Assembly: GCF_014633365.1 (NCBI RefSeq) | Contig: NC_068344.1 | Span: 37,136,670-37,200,669, forward strand | Source of the DNA: Diospyros lotus | Taxonomy: Eukaryota > Streptophyta > Magnoliopsida > Ericales > Ebenaceae | Reading direction: 5' to 3' | DNA: 64,000 nt | Part shown: piece by piece, positions 1 through 11,100 of the stretch | Numbering within the stretch: the first letter of the stretch is position 1 | How the letters are laid out: each line of letters starts with the position of its first letter | Program-made: the position numbers and the translations under genes | The notes under the pieces: generated by a model | Told to the model about the DNA's origin: nothing | Database searches by the model: none | The model's input: the letters and a program-made list of their open reading frames with translations, nothing else

Positions 1-883
1 TAATATAAACAAAAAATAATTAATTAGGAACATAAGTATTCTAATTTTCTGTTAAAAGTGTGCAGCAATAATTATTTGAACGGGAAGCCCCAGGGCATGG
101 GGCTTCCCTATCTGTGATAATTATCTGTAAGTAGGGTAACTCCTGACAGAGAAGGAAAGGAAAAATTCAAAATTCAAGTCAGAGAAAGTTTGGAAGGTCA
201 ACCTGCTAAGGCCTTGCACTACTACATATATAAGCACTAGAAAAAGCTTTAGAACCAAACTACTAAGACCCCGAAGAGCAGTTTTCCAACTCGTAGATCA
301 TGATCTTGACTTCTGAAAATCCAAAAGAATTTTCTTACTCAACTGTCTTCACATAAAATTGCAGAAGAAAATGCTGCATGATTCAGATACTAGCATCAAG
401 CCCTCAAGTCAACATTCTTGAAAAAGAATCAGACAAAGATTGTTCTCTTTTTACTCGAGTAATAAAGATCTAATCTGTCCTACTTATTTCTTGTCTTGGA
501 TTTCAGACTTGAAAGTTTGTATATTTTTCTTGTCTGGGTTAAGGTCTTGTCACTTCTGTTTTTTCTCCTCTTCTTTTACAAGCCTTGCCATTTTTTTGTT
601 TGGTTAGATGAGATTATGTGCACGTAAGGATCCATGGCCCTATAGATGAGATTATGCTTTGTTCAGGTGTATATCAACATATGCATGTGTTGCACAGTAC
701 GATACGAATAATGTAAGGACCAGCACTCTGCAGAATTTTGATGATTGGTCATGCTGTTTACTGTATTTGGATTAATTATTTTTCCTTTTTTTATTGTGAT
801 TAAGTCTTTCCAAATGTTCACAGGATACTTGTTTGTTCTGGTTTCTTGTAGCTAATATAGTTCCTATTTTATTTCTTTAATAG
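1..883. other. Non-coding, probably intron or upstream part of the TruA gene
   Basis: I see no convincing exon here. The stretch is T-rich and has stop codons in all frames. It precedes a splice acceptor (ttaatag, ending at 883) of the tRNA pseudouridine synthase gene, so it is most simply a long intron of that gene. A short GC-rich inverted motif (gaagcccc...ggggcttc, about 84-107) is the only local structure noticed. Earlier exons of the gene may lie before the window. Confidence 0.4.
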
Positions 884-1457
884 AAGGATGAGGAAGGTAC
901 GAAAGTCATGTGTGTTGAGTTGGTTGCCAACCGTTTCTTACGCAAGGTAATAACTTCTTCACTAATCAATTCCTGAACGTATTGTTAACAACTGCTTCGA
1001 TAATACCTCAACTGCAAGGTCTAATCCAAATAGAAGGTTTAGCGGTTCTGATTAATTGGTTCACCTGAGTAAACTCTTGTTGCCATCTGAGGCAACAACC
1101 TATAAATATGGTGGAACCTGAAGTTCGACCTCTTTCACTGTTAGGTATTAGAATTGCAGCGTCAAAATGAGGCGAGCAACACCTTACAAAAACGTTTTTT
1201 TTTTTGCCAAATTGTCAACCTGCGTACTTGCCTGTGATGTTTGTTTGGGCTCGAATCGCTTGTGTTGGCAGATGGTTCGAGTGCTTGTGGCGACAGCCAT
1301 AAGGGAAGCAGCTGCTGGTGCAGAAGAAGATATATTGCTCAAGTTAATGGATGCTACATGCAGACGTGCCACTGCACCACCTGCCCCTCCTGATGGCCTT
1401 TGCCTAGTTGATGTAGGGTATACAGATTTTGACCCACAAATTTGTCTGATCTCTTGA
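884..1457 (+). CDS. tRNA pseudouridine synthase (TruA family), last two exons
   Basis: Two exons are visible: 884-946 (21 codons, acceptor ttaatag, donor aag|gtaat) and 1272-1457 (acceptor ttggcag, 61 codons plus TGA). Together they encode the end of a TruA-type enzyme. The diagnostic stretch is VELVANRFLRK followed by MVRVLVATAIREAAAGA, the conserved C-terminal helix of plant TruA homologues, then a tail ending in FDPQICLIS. TruA enzymes isomerise uridine to pseudouridine in the tRNA anticodon stem-loop. The catalytic Asp lies in the N-terminal part, which is not visible, so activity cannot be judged. Exon phase is consistent (0/0). An ATG at 1167 lies in the intron and is not the start. Either the 5' part lies before base 1 or its exons in 1-883 are not recognisable. 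Confidence 0.8.
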
Positions 1458-1734
1458 GGTAAAAAGCATATCTATTGGGTATAAACATCACCATATCCTG
1501 CGTGTTCCATTTCTCTACTTCCCCTAATTTTGTGGCAGTTGATGCATTTTCATTGTTACTAGTTTCCTGTTGGAACAAATTTGTGCCAAACCCTAACCCT
1601 ATAAGTATGAACTGTGTATGATGTTTTACAAGATAGTTGTGCGGCTCCAACAAAGAACAAATCTTGCATGCATTGCTTGGAATAACTAATCTCATTATAT
1701 ATATATTATTTTCGTATGGTCATTCAAATTTTTC

Positions 1735-2095
1735 GTTGTTTCAACTATACTTTTAGACCTGTATTTTCGAATAAATTTAATTCTTGTATTTTGACACTTT
1801 TTTAGTTTGGCTTCATTGTTTTGAGTACACTTTTTGAACTTGTATTTTTAAGTTAATTTAATATTTATATTTTGACGTGAATAAGAGTGATGTGTATTTC
1901 GTTATCTCATTTCATTTATTTTTTTTTTTTTTACATAAAAGAGAATTAAATCAACTCGAACATATAGATCTAAGGATGCAATTAAAATAATAAAAAGTTT
2001 AGATTGCTATATGAAAAAAAAGTTCAAAATAGAGAAGTTAAATTAATTCAAAAATTAGGTTTAAGAATTTAATTGAAATAATAAAAAATTTGAAC
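1735..2095. repeat. Fold-back repeat, ~100-bp-unit family (copy 1)
   Basis: The left half carries phrases such as acctgtattttcgaataaattta and tgtattttgacactttttt. The right half carries them inverted (gttaaattaattcaaaa, gaacaagtacatgaaaaaa). The same phrases recur at 11240-12035, 12400-12815 and 44600-44880, so this is a dispersed fold-back repeat. No clear target duplication was found. Confidence 0.5.
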
Positions 2096-2337
2096 AAGTA
2101 CATGAAAAAATTTAAAAAATAAAAATATATATTTGGCTATATATCGATAGGTTGTAAATTGACATCGATATATTATTCATTTGAACTTATGTTTTGAGCG
2201 TTGTCTTTCTCCGTTCTATGTTTCTTAACAAGATAGTGTTCATATTTGATTAACTAATTAGCATGTGTTTGCCTTTGTATCACATTGTTATGTTAGCATT
2301 GTTATGTTAGCCATTCATAACCCCGATTCACTTCTTA

Positions 2338-2447
2338 AAGTTATATATTTATATATAATTTCTATGTAAATAAAATTTTATGTAGATTTATCAAGTTATA
2401 TATTTATATATAATTTCTATGTAAATAAAATTTTATGTAGATTTATC
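2338..2447. repeat. Perfect 55-bp tandem duplication
   Basis: Units 2338-2392 and 2393-2447 are identical base for base. Each begins aagttatatatttatatata and ends gtagatttatc. Perfect identity in AT-rich spacer points to a recent duplication. Confidence 0.9.
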
Positions 2448-3616
2448 GAATACAATTTTTCTCATTATTAATTGCCATACATTTGATTAGGAAAATACAT
2501 AGTAAAGTGATTTATATAAATATATAAAATAACTTGATCCATTATTTAGATCATTATTTGGATAATTTAAAATGAAAAAAAGAATTAAAATTTTGTGACA
2601 TAAATTAAATAATATTATTTTAACAAAAAACAACATAGATAGAACATGCTATATCTTCTAGTGATTATGGCGCTATTATAATAAATTTGTACCATATGGT
2701 ATTATCTCATTTTTTGAATATCAACATTAATAAATTACATCATTAAACTTTAGACAGTTTATATAAAATTTAAGATTGATTGTATATATTTATATATATT
2801 CCTAAGTTCTATATTTGATATATAAAAACTTATAATGAAACGTGCAATGACAGTATTGTTAGTTGTAAGGTGAGCACCTGGTTAGTTTAGTTATTGAACT
2901 GATCGAATTCCGTAAATTGAATGAAGTGATTGAATAATTGTTCAAATCAAAAAAATTCAAAAAAAATCAGAAAAACAAAAAATAATAAAGTGTAAGCAAA
3001 TAGAAGGAATTTGAGGTGAGTAAAATTTCACTTAAATCAAAATAATCAAATTTAACTAACCAATTTTAGTAATAAATGACATTATTTTTGATATTTCAGT
3101 CGGTTCTTTTGATATTTTATTTTTTTTTAATATGAAAACGGGATCAAACTAAAATAATCAAAAAACTTAAATTTAAAAATCAAACCGAACTAGTTTACAA
3201 ATTGAATAGCCAATTTTGGTCAATTCAATTCGGTTAAACCAAAATTTTGTTCACATGAAATAATAAAAAATTTAAATTTAAAAATTGAATAGAATTGATC
3301 CGTCTTTAAAAATTGAATAGAATTGATCCGTCTAATTTCAATTAACTTAGTTTCTGTTAAACCAAAATTTTGGTTATTCGAAATAACTCAAAAATTTAAA
3401 TTTAAAAACCAAAGCGAATGGATCTACAAATTAAATCAAACTAAATTGTCAATTAAAATCAATTCAACTAAGTTAAACTAAAATTTTGTTGACCCATATT
3501 TAGTATAAAGGTTAAAATTTTAAATTATTCATTGTTAGATGAAATAATGAAGGGTGGACAAATACCCCCATCTCAACCCTCAATCTGGGCCTAAAAATCA
3601 TAACTTTTATATGTAT

Positions 3617-3634
3617 ATGTGTGTGTGTGTGTGT
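3617..3634. repeat. (TG)n microsatellite upstream of the LRR kinase
   Basis: A run of tgtgtg repeats about 310 bases before the kinase start. A complementary (AC)n run sits at about 3917-3932, directly before the ATG. In the transcript the two could pair around the intervening leader. Confidence 0.7.
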
Positions 3635-3944
3635 GATGAAGGTAACAAACAAATGGATGGGGAGGAGGACCTCGTCAACCTCACCAAATCCCTCTGATTT
3701 GCCCTCTGCCTCAAACTCCCATCTCCGCCCTCTCCACCATACTATTCTTGGCATCCATCTTCCATACCCACAAACCCTCCATTCCTTTCCAAGCCTTTCT
3801 ATGTCCCCAAATCCATTCAACAACCAATTATTTTCCAATCCTTGCGAAGCCCCTCTCTCTCGCTTGCCTCGCCGGCGCCGCGCACGCCACCGCCCCGGTG
3901 TGCGCACCGCCGGAATACACACACACACACACAGATATATATTA

Positions 3945-6302
3945 ATGGCATATAAGCGGCCACTTTTTGTGGTCCTTGTTGTCTTCTGCTTGCAAGTCAT
4001 CCCTTCTTCCTGTAGATCTGAGTCCGAAATCCTCCTGGAATTGAAGAAATCTGTCGAAGGCAACAATGCCGCTTTATCAGGTTGGTGTTTATCCTCTTCT
4101 TGTTTCTTCTTCTTCTTCTTTTTGGGTAATATATATGGAGGGTCTCTGTCCTGAACGAGGGGAGATTTATTTTTGTCAGGTTGGAACACCACTACGCCGC
4201 CTTGTTCCGGCGACAAGAGGAATTGGGCCGGCATTCTTTGCTCGCAAGGGCGTGTTTGGGGCCTGAAGCTGGAGAATTTGGGACTTTCCGGCCACATTAA
4301 CCTCGAAGTTCTCCAGGAATTGACTTCTCTGAAAGCCATCAGTCTGATGAAGAACGAGTTCACCGGCGGCTTGCCGAACCTGAGGAAGCTCGGCACGCTG
4401 AAGTCACTTTACCTGTCGGATAACAAGTTCTCCGGCGAGATTGAGGCCGACGCTTTTATGGGCATGGTGTCATTGAAGAAGCTTCATTTGGCGAACAATA
4501 TGTTCACTGGTTCGATCCCATTGTCGCTGACGATTCTGCCGAAGCTGGTGGAGTTGAGCCTCGAAGGGAACCGATTCGAAGGGGAGATTCCAGATTTCAA
4601 GCTCAGCATTATGAGATCTTTCAACGTATCTAACAATCAACTCGAAGGTCCCATTCCTCCAAGCCTCGCCAAGCTTCATGCCACCTCGTTTCAAGGTCAG
4701 TTTTTCCATTTCTATCCTAGTCCGAACAGAGTTCCAGGAATTTTTACGTGAAGCCGCCAATAATTTATCTAAATATTATGATTGTCAGGCAATGAAAATC
4801 TTTGTGGAGGACCACTCCAACCATGTCCGTCCAAGTCAGGGCTAACTGCGGCGACGATCGTTGTGTTGGTGGCGGCCGTGCTGGCTGCTCTTGCAGTCAT
4901 AGCGGCGATTTTTATAATCCTTAGGCGGCGTCAAGCACCCGCCGAAACACATCCGGCTCCGGCGACAATGCCGACACACCGAAAGGTAGCCTCGGGCGGC
5001 GGCGACTTGGACAAGATGGAGCGTGGCGCATCGAGTCCACAGCCGACAACCGCCGGCAAGCCGAAGGCGGAGAACGGCCCGAAGCTGACGTTTCTGAGGG
5101 ACGACGCCGAGAAGTTCGATCTCGGCGAGTTGCTGAAGGCGTCGGCCGAAGTTTTGGGGAGCGGGTACTTCGGAGCTTCTTACAAAACGGGCCTTCCGAC
5201 GGGGAAAACCAAGGTGGTGAAGAGGTACAGGCACATGAACAATGTGGGAAGAGAAGAGTTTCAGGAGCACATGAGAAGGCTGGGCAGGCTGAGCCACCCT
5301 AACTTGCTCCCCATTTTGGCTTTCTACTATAGGAAGGAGGAGAAGCTCTTGGTCACTGACCATGTTGACAATGTCAGCTTGGCCATCCATCTCCATGGTA
5401 CCTTAGTTATTCATGCATGCACATATATATTTATGTATCTGCATTTCACGACTTAATTTTATATTCATATATAATTTATCGAGTTGATTTTAAATATATT
5501 ATTTGGTCTTGTAAATTTATCAGTCACTTTTAAATAAGCATTCTTAGGCCCAAAATGACTATCGAGTTGATGCAGGCCAAAAAGCGTTCCAAAACATTTA
5601 CGGTCAATCTCAAGTGTATTAATGTCACAACACACACATATATATATGCATATATGTACGTAATCTTATTTCATGCATGATTTGTTTGGTGCAGGCAACC
5701 GATCTCGTGGCCACACAAGCCCAGATTGGCCAACCCGACTGAGAATCATCAAAGGGATAGCCAAAGGTCTTCTCTATCTCTACAACGAGCTGCCCAGCCT
5801 CGTCGCCCCACATGGCCACCTCAAATCTTCAAACGTTCTTCTCAACAAATCCTTCGAGCCTCTCCTCACCGATTACGGCCTCGTCCCAGTCGTCAACCAA
5901 GAACACGCCGAAAAACTCATGGTCGCCCACAAATCGCCGGAGTACCAGCAAACCAAACGGATCACCAAGAAAACCGACGTCTGGAGCCTCGGAATTATCA
6001 TCTTGGAGACTCTAACCGGCAAGTTCCCGGCCAACTATCTGCAACAAGAAGGGAAGGAGAGCGACCCCGACCTGGCGACGTGGGTGAACTCCGTTCTCCG
6101 GCAAGAATCCTCCCCCGGCGAAGTGTTCGACAAAGACCTGAAGAAGACAAAGAATTGTGAGGGTGAGATGATGAAGTTGCTGAAGATAGGGCTTGCTTGC
6201 ACGGAACCGGATTTTGAGAAGAGGTGTGATTTGAAGGAGGCTGTGGAGAAGATTCAGGAAATTGCAGAAGATGACTTGTTATCAAGCACTGGTTCAAGAT
6301 GA
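3945..6302 (+). CDS. LRR receptor-like kinase, pollen receptor-like kinase (PRK) type, LRR-III
   Basis: Four exons: 3945-4080, 4180-4695, 4789-5397 and 5695-6302. All have GT-AG introns in phase 1, and together they make 622 codons plus TGA, with every junction splitting a Gly codon as is usual in this subfamily. Residues 1-24 form a signal peptide. An LRR N-cap follows (about 27-66, with W61 and C66), then about five leucine-rich repeats, a paired-Cys region (C223/C230) and a membrane helix (about 237-262) followed by RRR. The kinase domain has a Gly loop (GSGYFG, 341-346) and a Lys at 362 (VVKRY). The HRD motif is HGH (460-462) in HGHLKSSN, and DFG is DYG (480-482). The missing catalytic Asp suggests a weak or inactive kinase, as known for PRK relatives that signal through ROP-GEF partners in pollen tubes. 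The start follows the (AC)n run; the same frame is open upstream to 3621 without signal-peptide character. No break is visible, so the gene looks functional. Confidence 0.92.
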
Positions 6303-7895
6303 TGATATACAAATACATGTATATATATATATATATATATATTTTTTTTCTTTTCTCCACGGAATTAAGGTTGATTTATCTTCAAAATTCATGATTAAAA
6401 AGGGTTTTTTCTTTTCATTTTCTTGATATGAAAGTTATGAACAGTTTTGGAAGTCCAGTTGGGGATGGGATGTTCATTTTTCTGATGTAAATGTCTTTGT
6501 TTTTCTGGCAAGGGTTCAGTCATCTCAATGATTGAACTTATTGTAGACTTGGAGAGGGTTTTTAATTAAGTTTTCATATTTCATTAATTAATCTTATAGT
6601 TTTAACTGTTCATTACTTAATCATTTCTTAATTAAGTTGGCTCTAAAACGATGACTATTTAATTTCCTTTTGAGATAATTACCCCAACCTCTTCCTAACT
6701 CATTTTTTGGTTGATTATTATTTCATGCATGTACTTTAATTTGTTAACTAATATTGTAAGTGTCCATGTAAGTAATAATAATGATCAAAATTTACCAACA
6801 AATTAATAATTAGTTAATTAATTATGATTATATATGTGAATATATTAATGGGTCAGCTCGTAAGACAACGTTCCAAACATATAATTCAACACAATATTTT
6901 TTTTTAATTTGAACTTATTTTAAACAATAAATAAGATTTAATTAACAAATGAAGTTATTAGAGGGTCGATAATTTTTTTTTTGAAAAAAAAAAACCCGAG
7001 GGTAAAACTAAAAAGAAAATTTATTTGGAGGTACATGATAGAAAACCTATTCTTACAAAAATAAAATATATAAAAATTTTAAGAAATACATACTAATGTG
7101 ATAAATTTGAATTTATATATAAAAATTTATTTTCAACCGGGCCAACCCAAATTCCATCCCATTTTCAAATATATACCTTATACATACCCCTCATATCATA
7201 GTTTATATATTCATTTATATATTTATTTTTGATTTATTTAAATCATTAATTGTATAATTGACTTGGTCTTAAATATTATTATTTATCTTTTAATTATATC
7301 ATTTAATTCATATATATCCTAACCCATAAGCTTCTCATGTCAAATCTTCGAAACACATATATATGATATAACTAATGGGTCGTTTTTCTTAACTTACTTA
7401 GCATTTGTAATTGTTTTAAAAATATCATAAAATTTAATTAGTTTGACAAACTTATTTACTCTAAAAAAATTTAGGGTTTAGAATTTAGACGAGTTCAACT
7501 TTATGCCTCAAGTTACTAATGAATTATTCATTAATTTGGCTCCCCCATGATCTTAAATTAGGGCATTACAGAAGGAAGAATGGGATGCTTACAACTGTAC
7601 ATTCTAATTATGAGCACCTATGGTTAGTTACAACAACGTGTGCATACTAAATCAAAAGGTCCACTTTCCCAAATAATTGATTCAACTTTAATTATGATGC
7701 TAATTAAAGGAAGACAATTAATCTTCAATGTTAGGGTTGGAAGCCAGCCAGGGCCCAGAGAACAATGAAAGTGTAGTTTTTATGTACAGTTTCTTTTGTG
7801 TTTTCTCTTCCTCCATCGCCTGTAACCATTTTTGTTGTGATCTCATTTGAGATTCGAAATCTAAGTTTTTTGAGGTCTTGGAAGCCGCGGCCAGA
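6303..7895. other. Intergenic region
   Basis: AT-rich, without a supported gene. An (AT)n run at about 6320-6342 lies just after the kinase stop and probably in its 3' UTR. The last few hundred bases before 7896 should contain the promoter and leader of the next gene, but no box stands out. Confidence 0.5.
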
Positions 7896-8057
7896 ATGAG
7901 GATGAGAAGGGACGAAGAGAGGTTGGTAGCAGTGGCCATAGGCAGGGATAGAAGAAGCCAAATGGCCATGAAATGGGCTCTTGATCATGTTCTCATCAGA
8001 GGCCAAACTGTAAGACTAATCCATGTTAACCAACCCCAAGCAATCACCAGCTCTTGT

Positions 8058-8117
<60 letters not shown>

Positions 8118-11100
8118 GCACGAGTTTACTTATACACCTGATCTACCGAAACATTACTCGTGCATTGTTTCTGATCATAGCAGTTTTGGATGCAGCGAGC
8201 GACAACGAAGGGGCCAATAGAAATGAGCCCTCTGACCAAACTGCAGATATCTTCCTTGCATTCCGTTGCTTCTGCTCACGAAAAGGAGTAAGTTTCTCTT
8301 CTTTATTCCCTCTCTTACGTCCTTCGGAAATCCTATTTAGACACTCAAGTTTAACACTTGTGGTAATACTTTGCATGCATTGTGTTTCAAATCTTCTTGA
8401 GAAAACATATATATATATATTCATATGGTAAGTTCTAGCTTTAATGCTGACGAATCATATACTTAAGCATGGTTTTTAAGATTTATTTTCAAGAAAATTT
8501 TGAAAAAAAGGGACTTCTTCTTGTTATGTATAAATTTGAATTTCGGATAGGTGTCATGGGAAGCCGTAACGCTGGAAGACCAAGACATAGGTAGAGCAAT
8601 AATTGACTATGTTTGCTATAATAGAATCGACACTTTGGTTCTTGGTGCATCGTCCCGAAGCCTTACCAGGTATATTAATTTTAACTCTCCAGTTATTTCT
8701 ATTTCTATCTACGACCTTATTTCTTTGTTGGATCGTTAAAATTAGAGGAGTATATATACATTTGCTCATGGTTAAAACTTATATATATATATATGTGCAT
8801 CATGTTGGACAGATTGTTCAAGTCTGATATTCCAAGCATTGTACTAAAAGGGGTGCCCTATTTCTGCAACGTATACGTTATCGCTAAAGGTAAGATCATC
8901 TCCGAGCGGCTCGCCTCGACTCCATTGCCGGCCTCCTCAGCTCCGCCTCCTCGAAGGATGGCTTCTGTGCCCTATCGTAGTATCGACCAGACCGCCGGTT
9001 CCATGTACGTCTCAGAAAGTAGAAACCACTCATCAAAATGCATCCTTATTTAACATGATATGGACGAGTTATAGTTTTTATTTTTTTATGTATGAATTAT
9101 TAAAAATGGCCAAAAGCATACTTATACCCTTAAATTTTTATATATATATTTTTTTGTGAAGCTTTAATTTTTTTGTAGTTTCAAATATATCCATAAATTT
9201 AGTCCAAAAGTATATTTATACCCTTGAGTTTTTGTATTTTTTTTTCTTGTGAAATCCTAAGGGCCTGTTCTCTTTCCCGTTTTCGGGCCGTTTTCTATTT
9301 TCAGTTTTTGAAAACATTGAAAATGCGTTCTCTTTATCATTTTTCAAAACGCGTTTTTAAAAACAACTAAAAATTTTGTTAAGGAAACTCAAAACAACAA
9401 AATGTTGTTTTGGGCGTTTTCAGTGAAAATACACTGAAAACACAAAACATTTTGAAAACGCGAAAAACAGCCCCCAACCCCCCCCCCCCGCGCAGGCACA
9501 CGCAGACCCACTTCCCCCCCTCTCTCTCTCTCCCTCTCCCCCCATCTTCTCTCTGTTCTCGCTCTCCTCTTCTGGCCATCGACAGCCATAGCCACCGCCG
9601 CCGCCGACCTTCAACTCCACCGCCACCACAACCAGCGCCCCTCAACGCCACTGCGACCGGTACCGCAACCACCATCATCGACCTTCAACCCCATAGCCGC
9701 CACCGCGACCAGCACCCCCCTCCGCCACATTCAACCCCACAGCCAACGCCACCGCGACCAGCCCCCCTACCGCCATCGCGACCAGCCCCCCATCGCCACC
9801 GCGACAGTATCGCGACCAGCGCCCCTCACTGCCATAGCCACCGCGACCACCCGCCCCCCCCCCCCCCCCAGAAAACCCTAGAACGAAGAAGATGAGATGA
9901 GTTGCGGCTGATTTGATTTTTTGTTTTGTTATTTAATTTTTTTATTTTATTTATTTATTAAACTGAATATGTGATATATTTTATTTGTATTAATTTTTTT
10001 AAATGATATTTATAAGGTTGTTGATTTTTTTTTTATTTTATTTGAATTTTATTTTATAGTTTAAAATTTTGAATCAAATTTATAATTTATTAAATAAAAT
10101 ATCATAATAACAAAAAAAAATCGTTTTTAAAATTTCAAAGTAAACGCGTTTTCTAGTTTTCTGTTTTGAGAAATAGTTTTTCAGAATGACAAAAAGAACG
10201 CATTTTTAAAATTTTCAAAACAGACACTCAAAACACAAAACTCAAAATGAATTCAAAACTCAAAACACAAAACTCAAACACAAAGAGAACACCACCTAAG
10301 CTTTTTGTGGTTTCAATATATATCTAAACTATACAAAATCACTTATTTAAACACTTGGCACTTGGTCAGAAAGTGATATGGACGTGCACTGATGTAACAA
10401 TTTTTTAGCATCTCCTCAACTCTCTCTTTCTCTCTCTAGCTTTGTCTTTTGCAAGAAATGCTATTCCCCTACTAGTTCCATCTTCGATTCCCCTAGACAA
10501 TTGACTCAAGCACGTAAGTGAACCATTTAAGCCAACCGACCTACATAGCTCAACTAGAGGAGATGTAAGAGAGGCTAGAGAGAAAGGATAAGCAGCTAGA
10601 GAGGGGGGGGGGGGGCTAAGAAGAAGCCAAAAAATTGACACGTTAGTGCACACGCATATCGTATTTAAATAAATGATTTTATACAGTTTAGTGGCGCATT
10701 TGAAATCACGAACTTCATAAGCATAATTATTCTTTTGGCCTAAGTTTAGGGAGGAGAAAAACACAAAACTCCAGGGGCACAAATATGCTTTTGGCCTATT
10801 AAAAATTTAGACCAATTCATGATTTGTTTCATTGGATTGTTTCTATCTGCAGTGAGAGAGGAGTTCTCAGTTCCAGAGACTGAGATTTCATGTATAAGTG
10901 GGGATAGGATGAGCACTGATAGCACTTTGTTTGATTTTTACGACAACTTGGGATCGACGCTAAGCCGGGCACCTTCTAAGAGCGTTGGGATGGGCATGGG
11001 CATGAGAACGAGCACAAGCATGAACAGCAACCAATATCGACGCTTTGCAGTTTCGTCGGCTTGTCAATATGTCGATTTGGGCTCTGCAGATGAACTGGCG

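Larger units (their letters stand above)
1458..3616. other. AT-rich intergenic region
   Basis: No gene is seen. It holds a fold-back repeat (about 1735-2095), a perfect 55-bp tandem duplication (2338-2447) and, near 3280-3335, a 27-bp direct repeat containing gaatagaattgatccgtct. The rest is A/T-rich sequence with stops in every frame. Confidence 0.6.

Noticed and set aside
3512..4396. 294-codon open frame on the minus strand over the kinase 5' region
   Set aside because: Antisense to well-supported exons; composition follows the complementary LRR codons and microsatellites, with no recognisable domain.
4470..6360. Several open frames antisense or out of frame to kinase exons (e.g. 4842-5396 minus, 5726-6160 plus)
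   Set aside because: Shadows created by the GC-rich exons; the spliced plus-strand model explains the region fully.
9389..9895. Proline/arginine-rich open frames on both strands
   Set aside because: Low-complexity C-rich core of a mobile element; open because AT (and so stop codons) is scarce.
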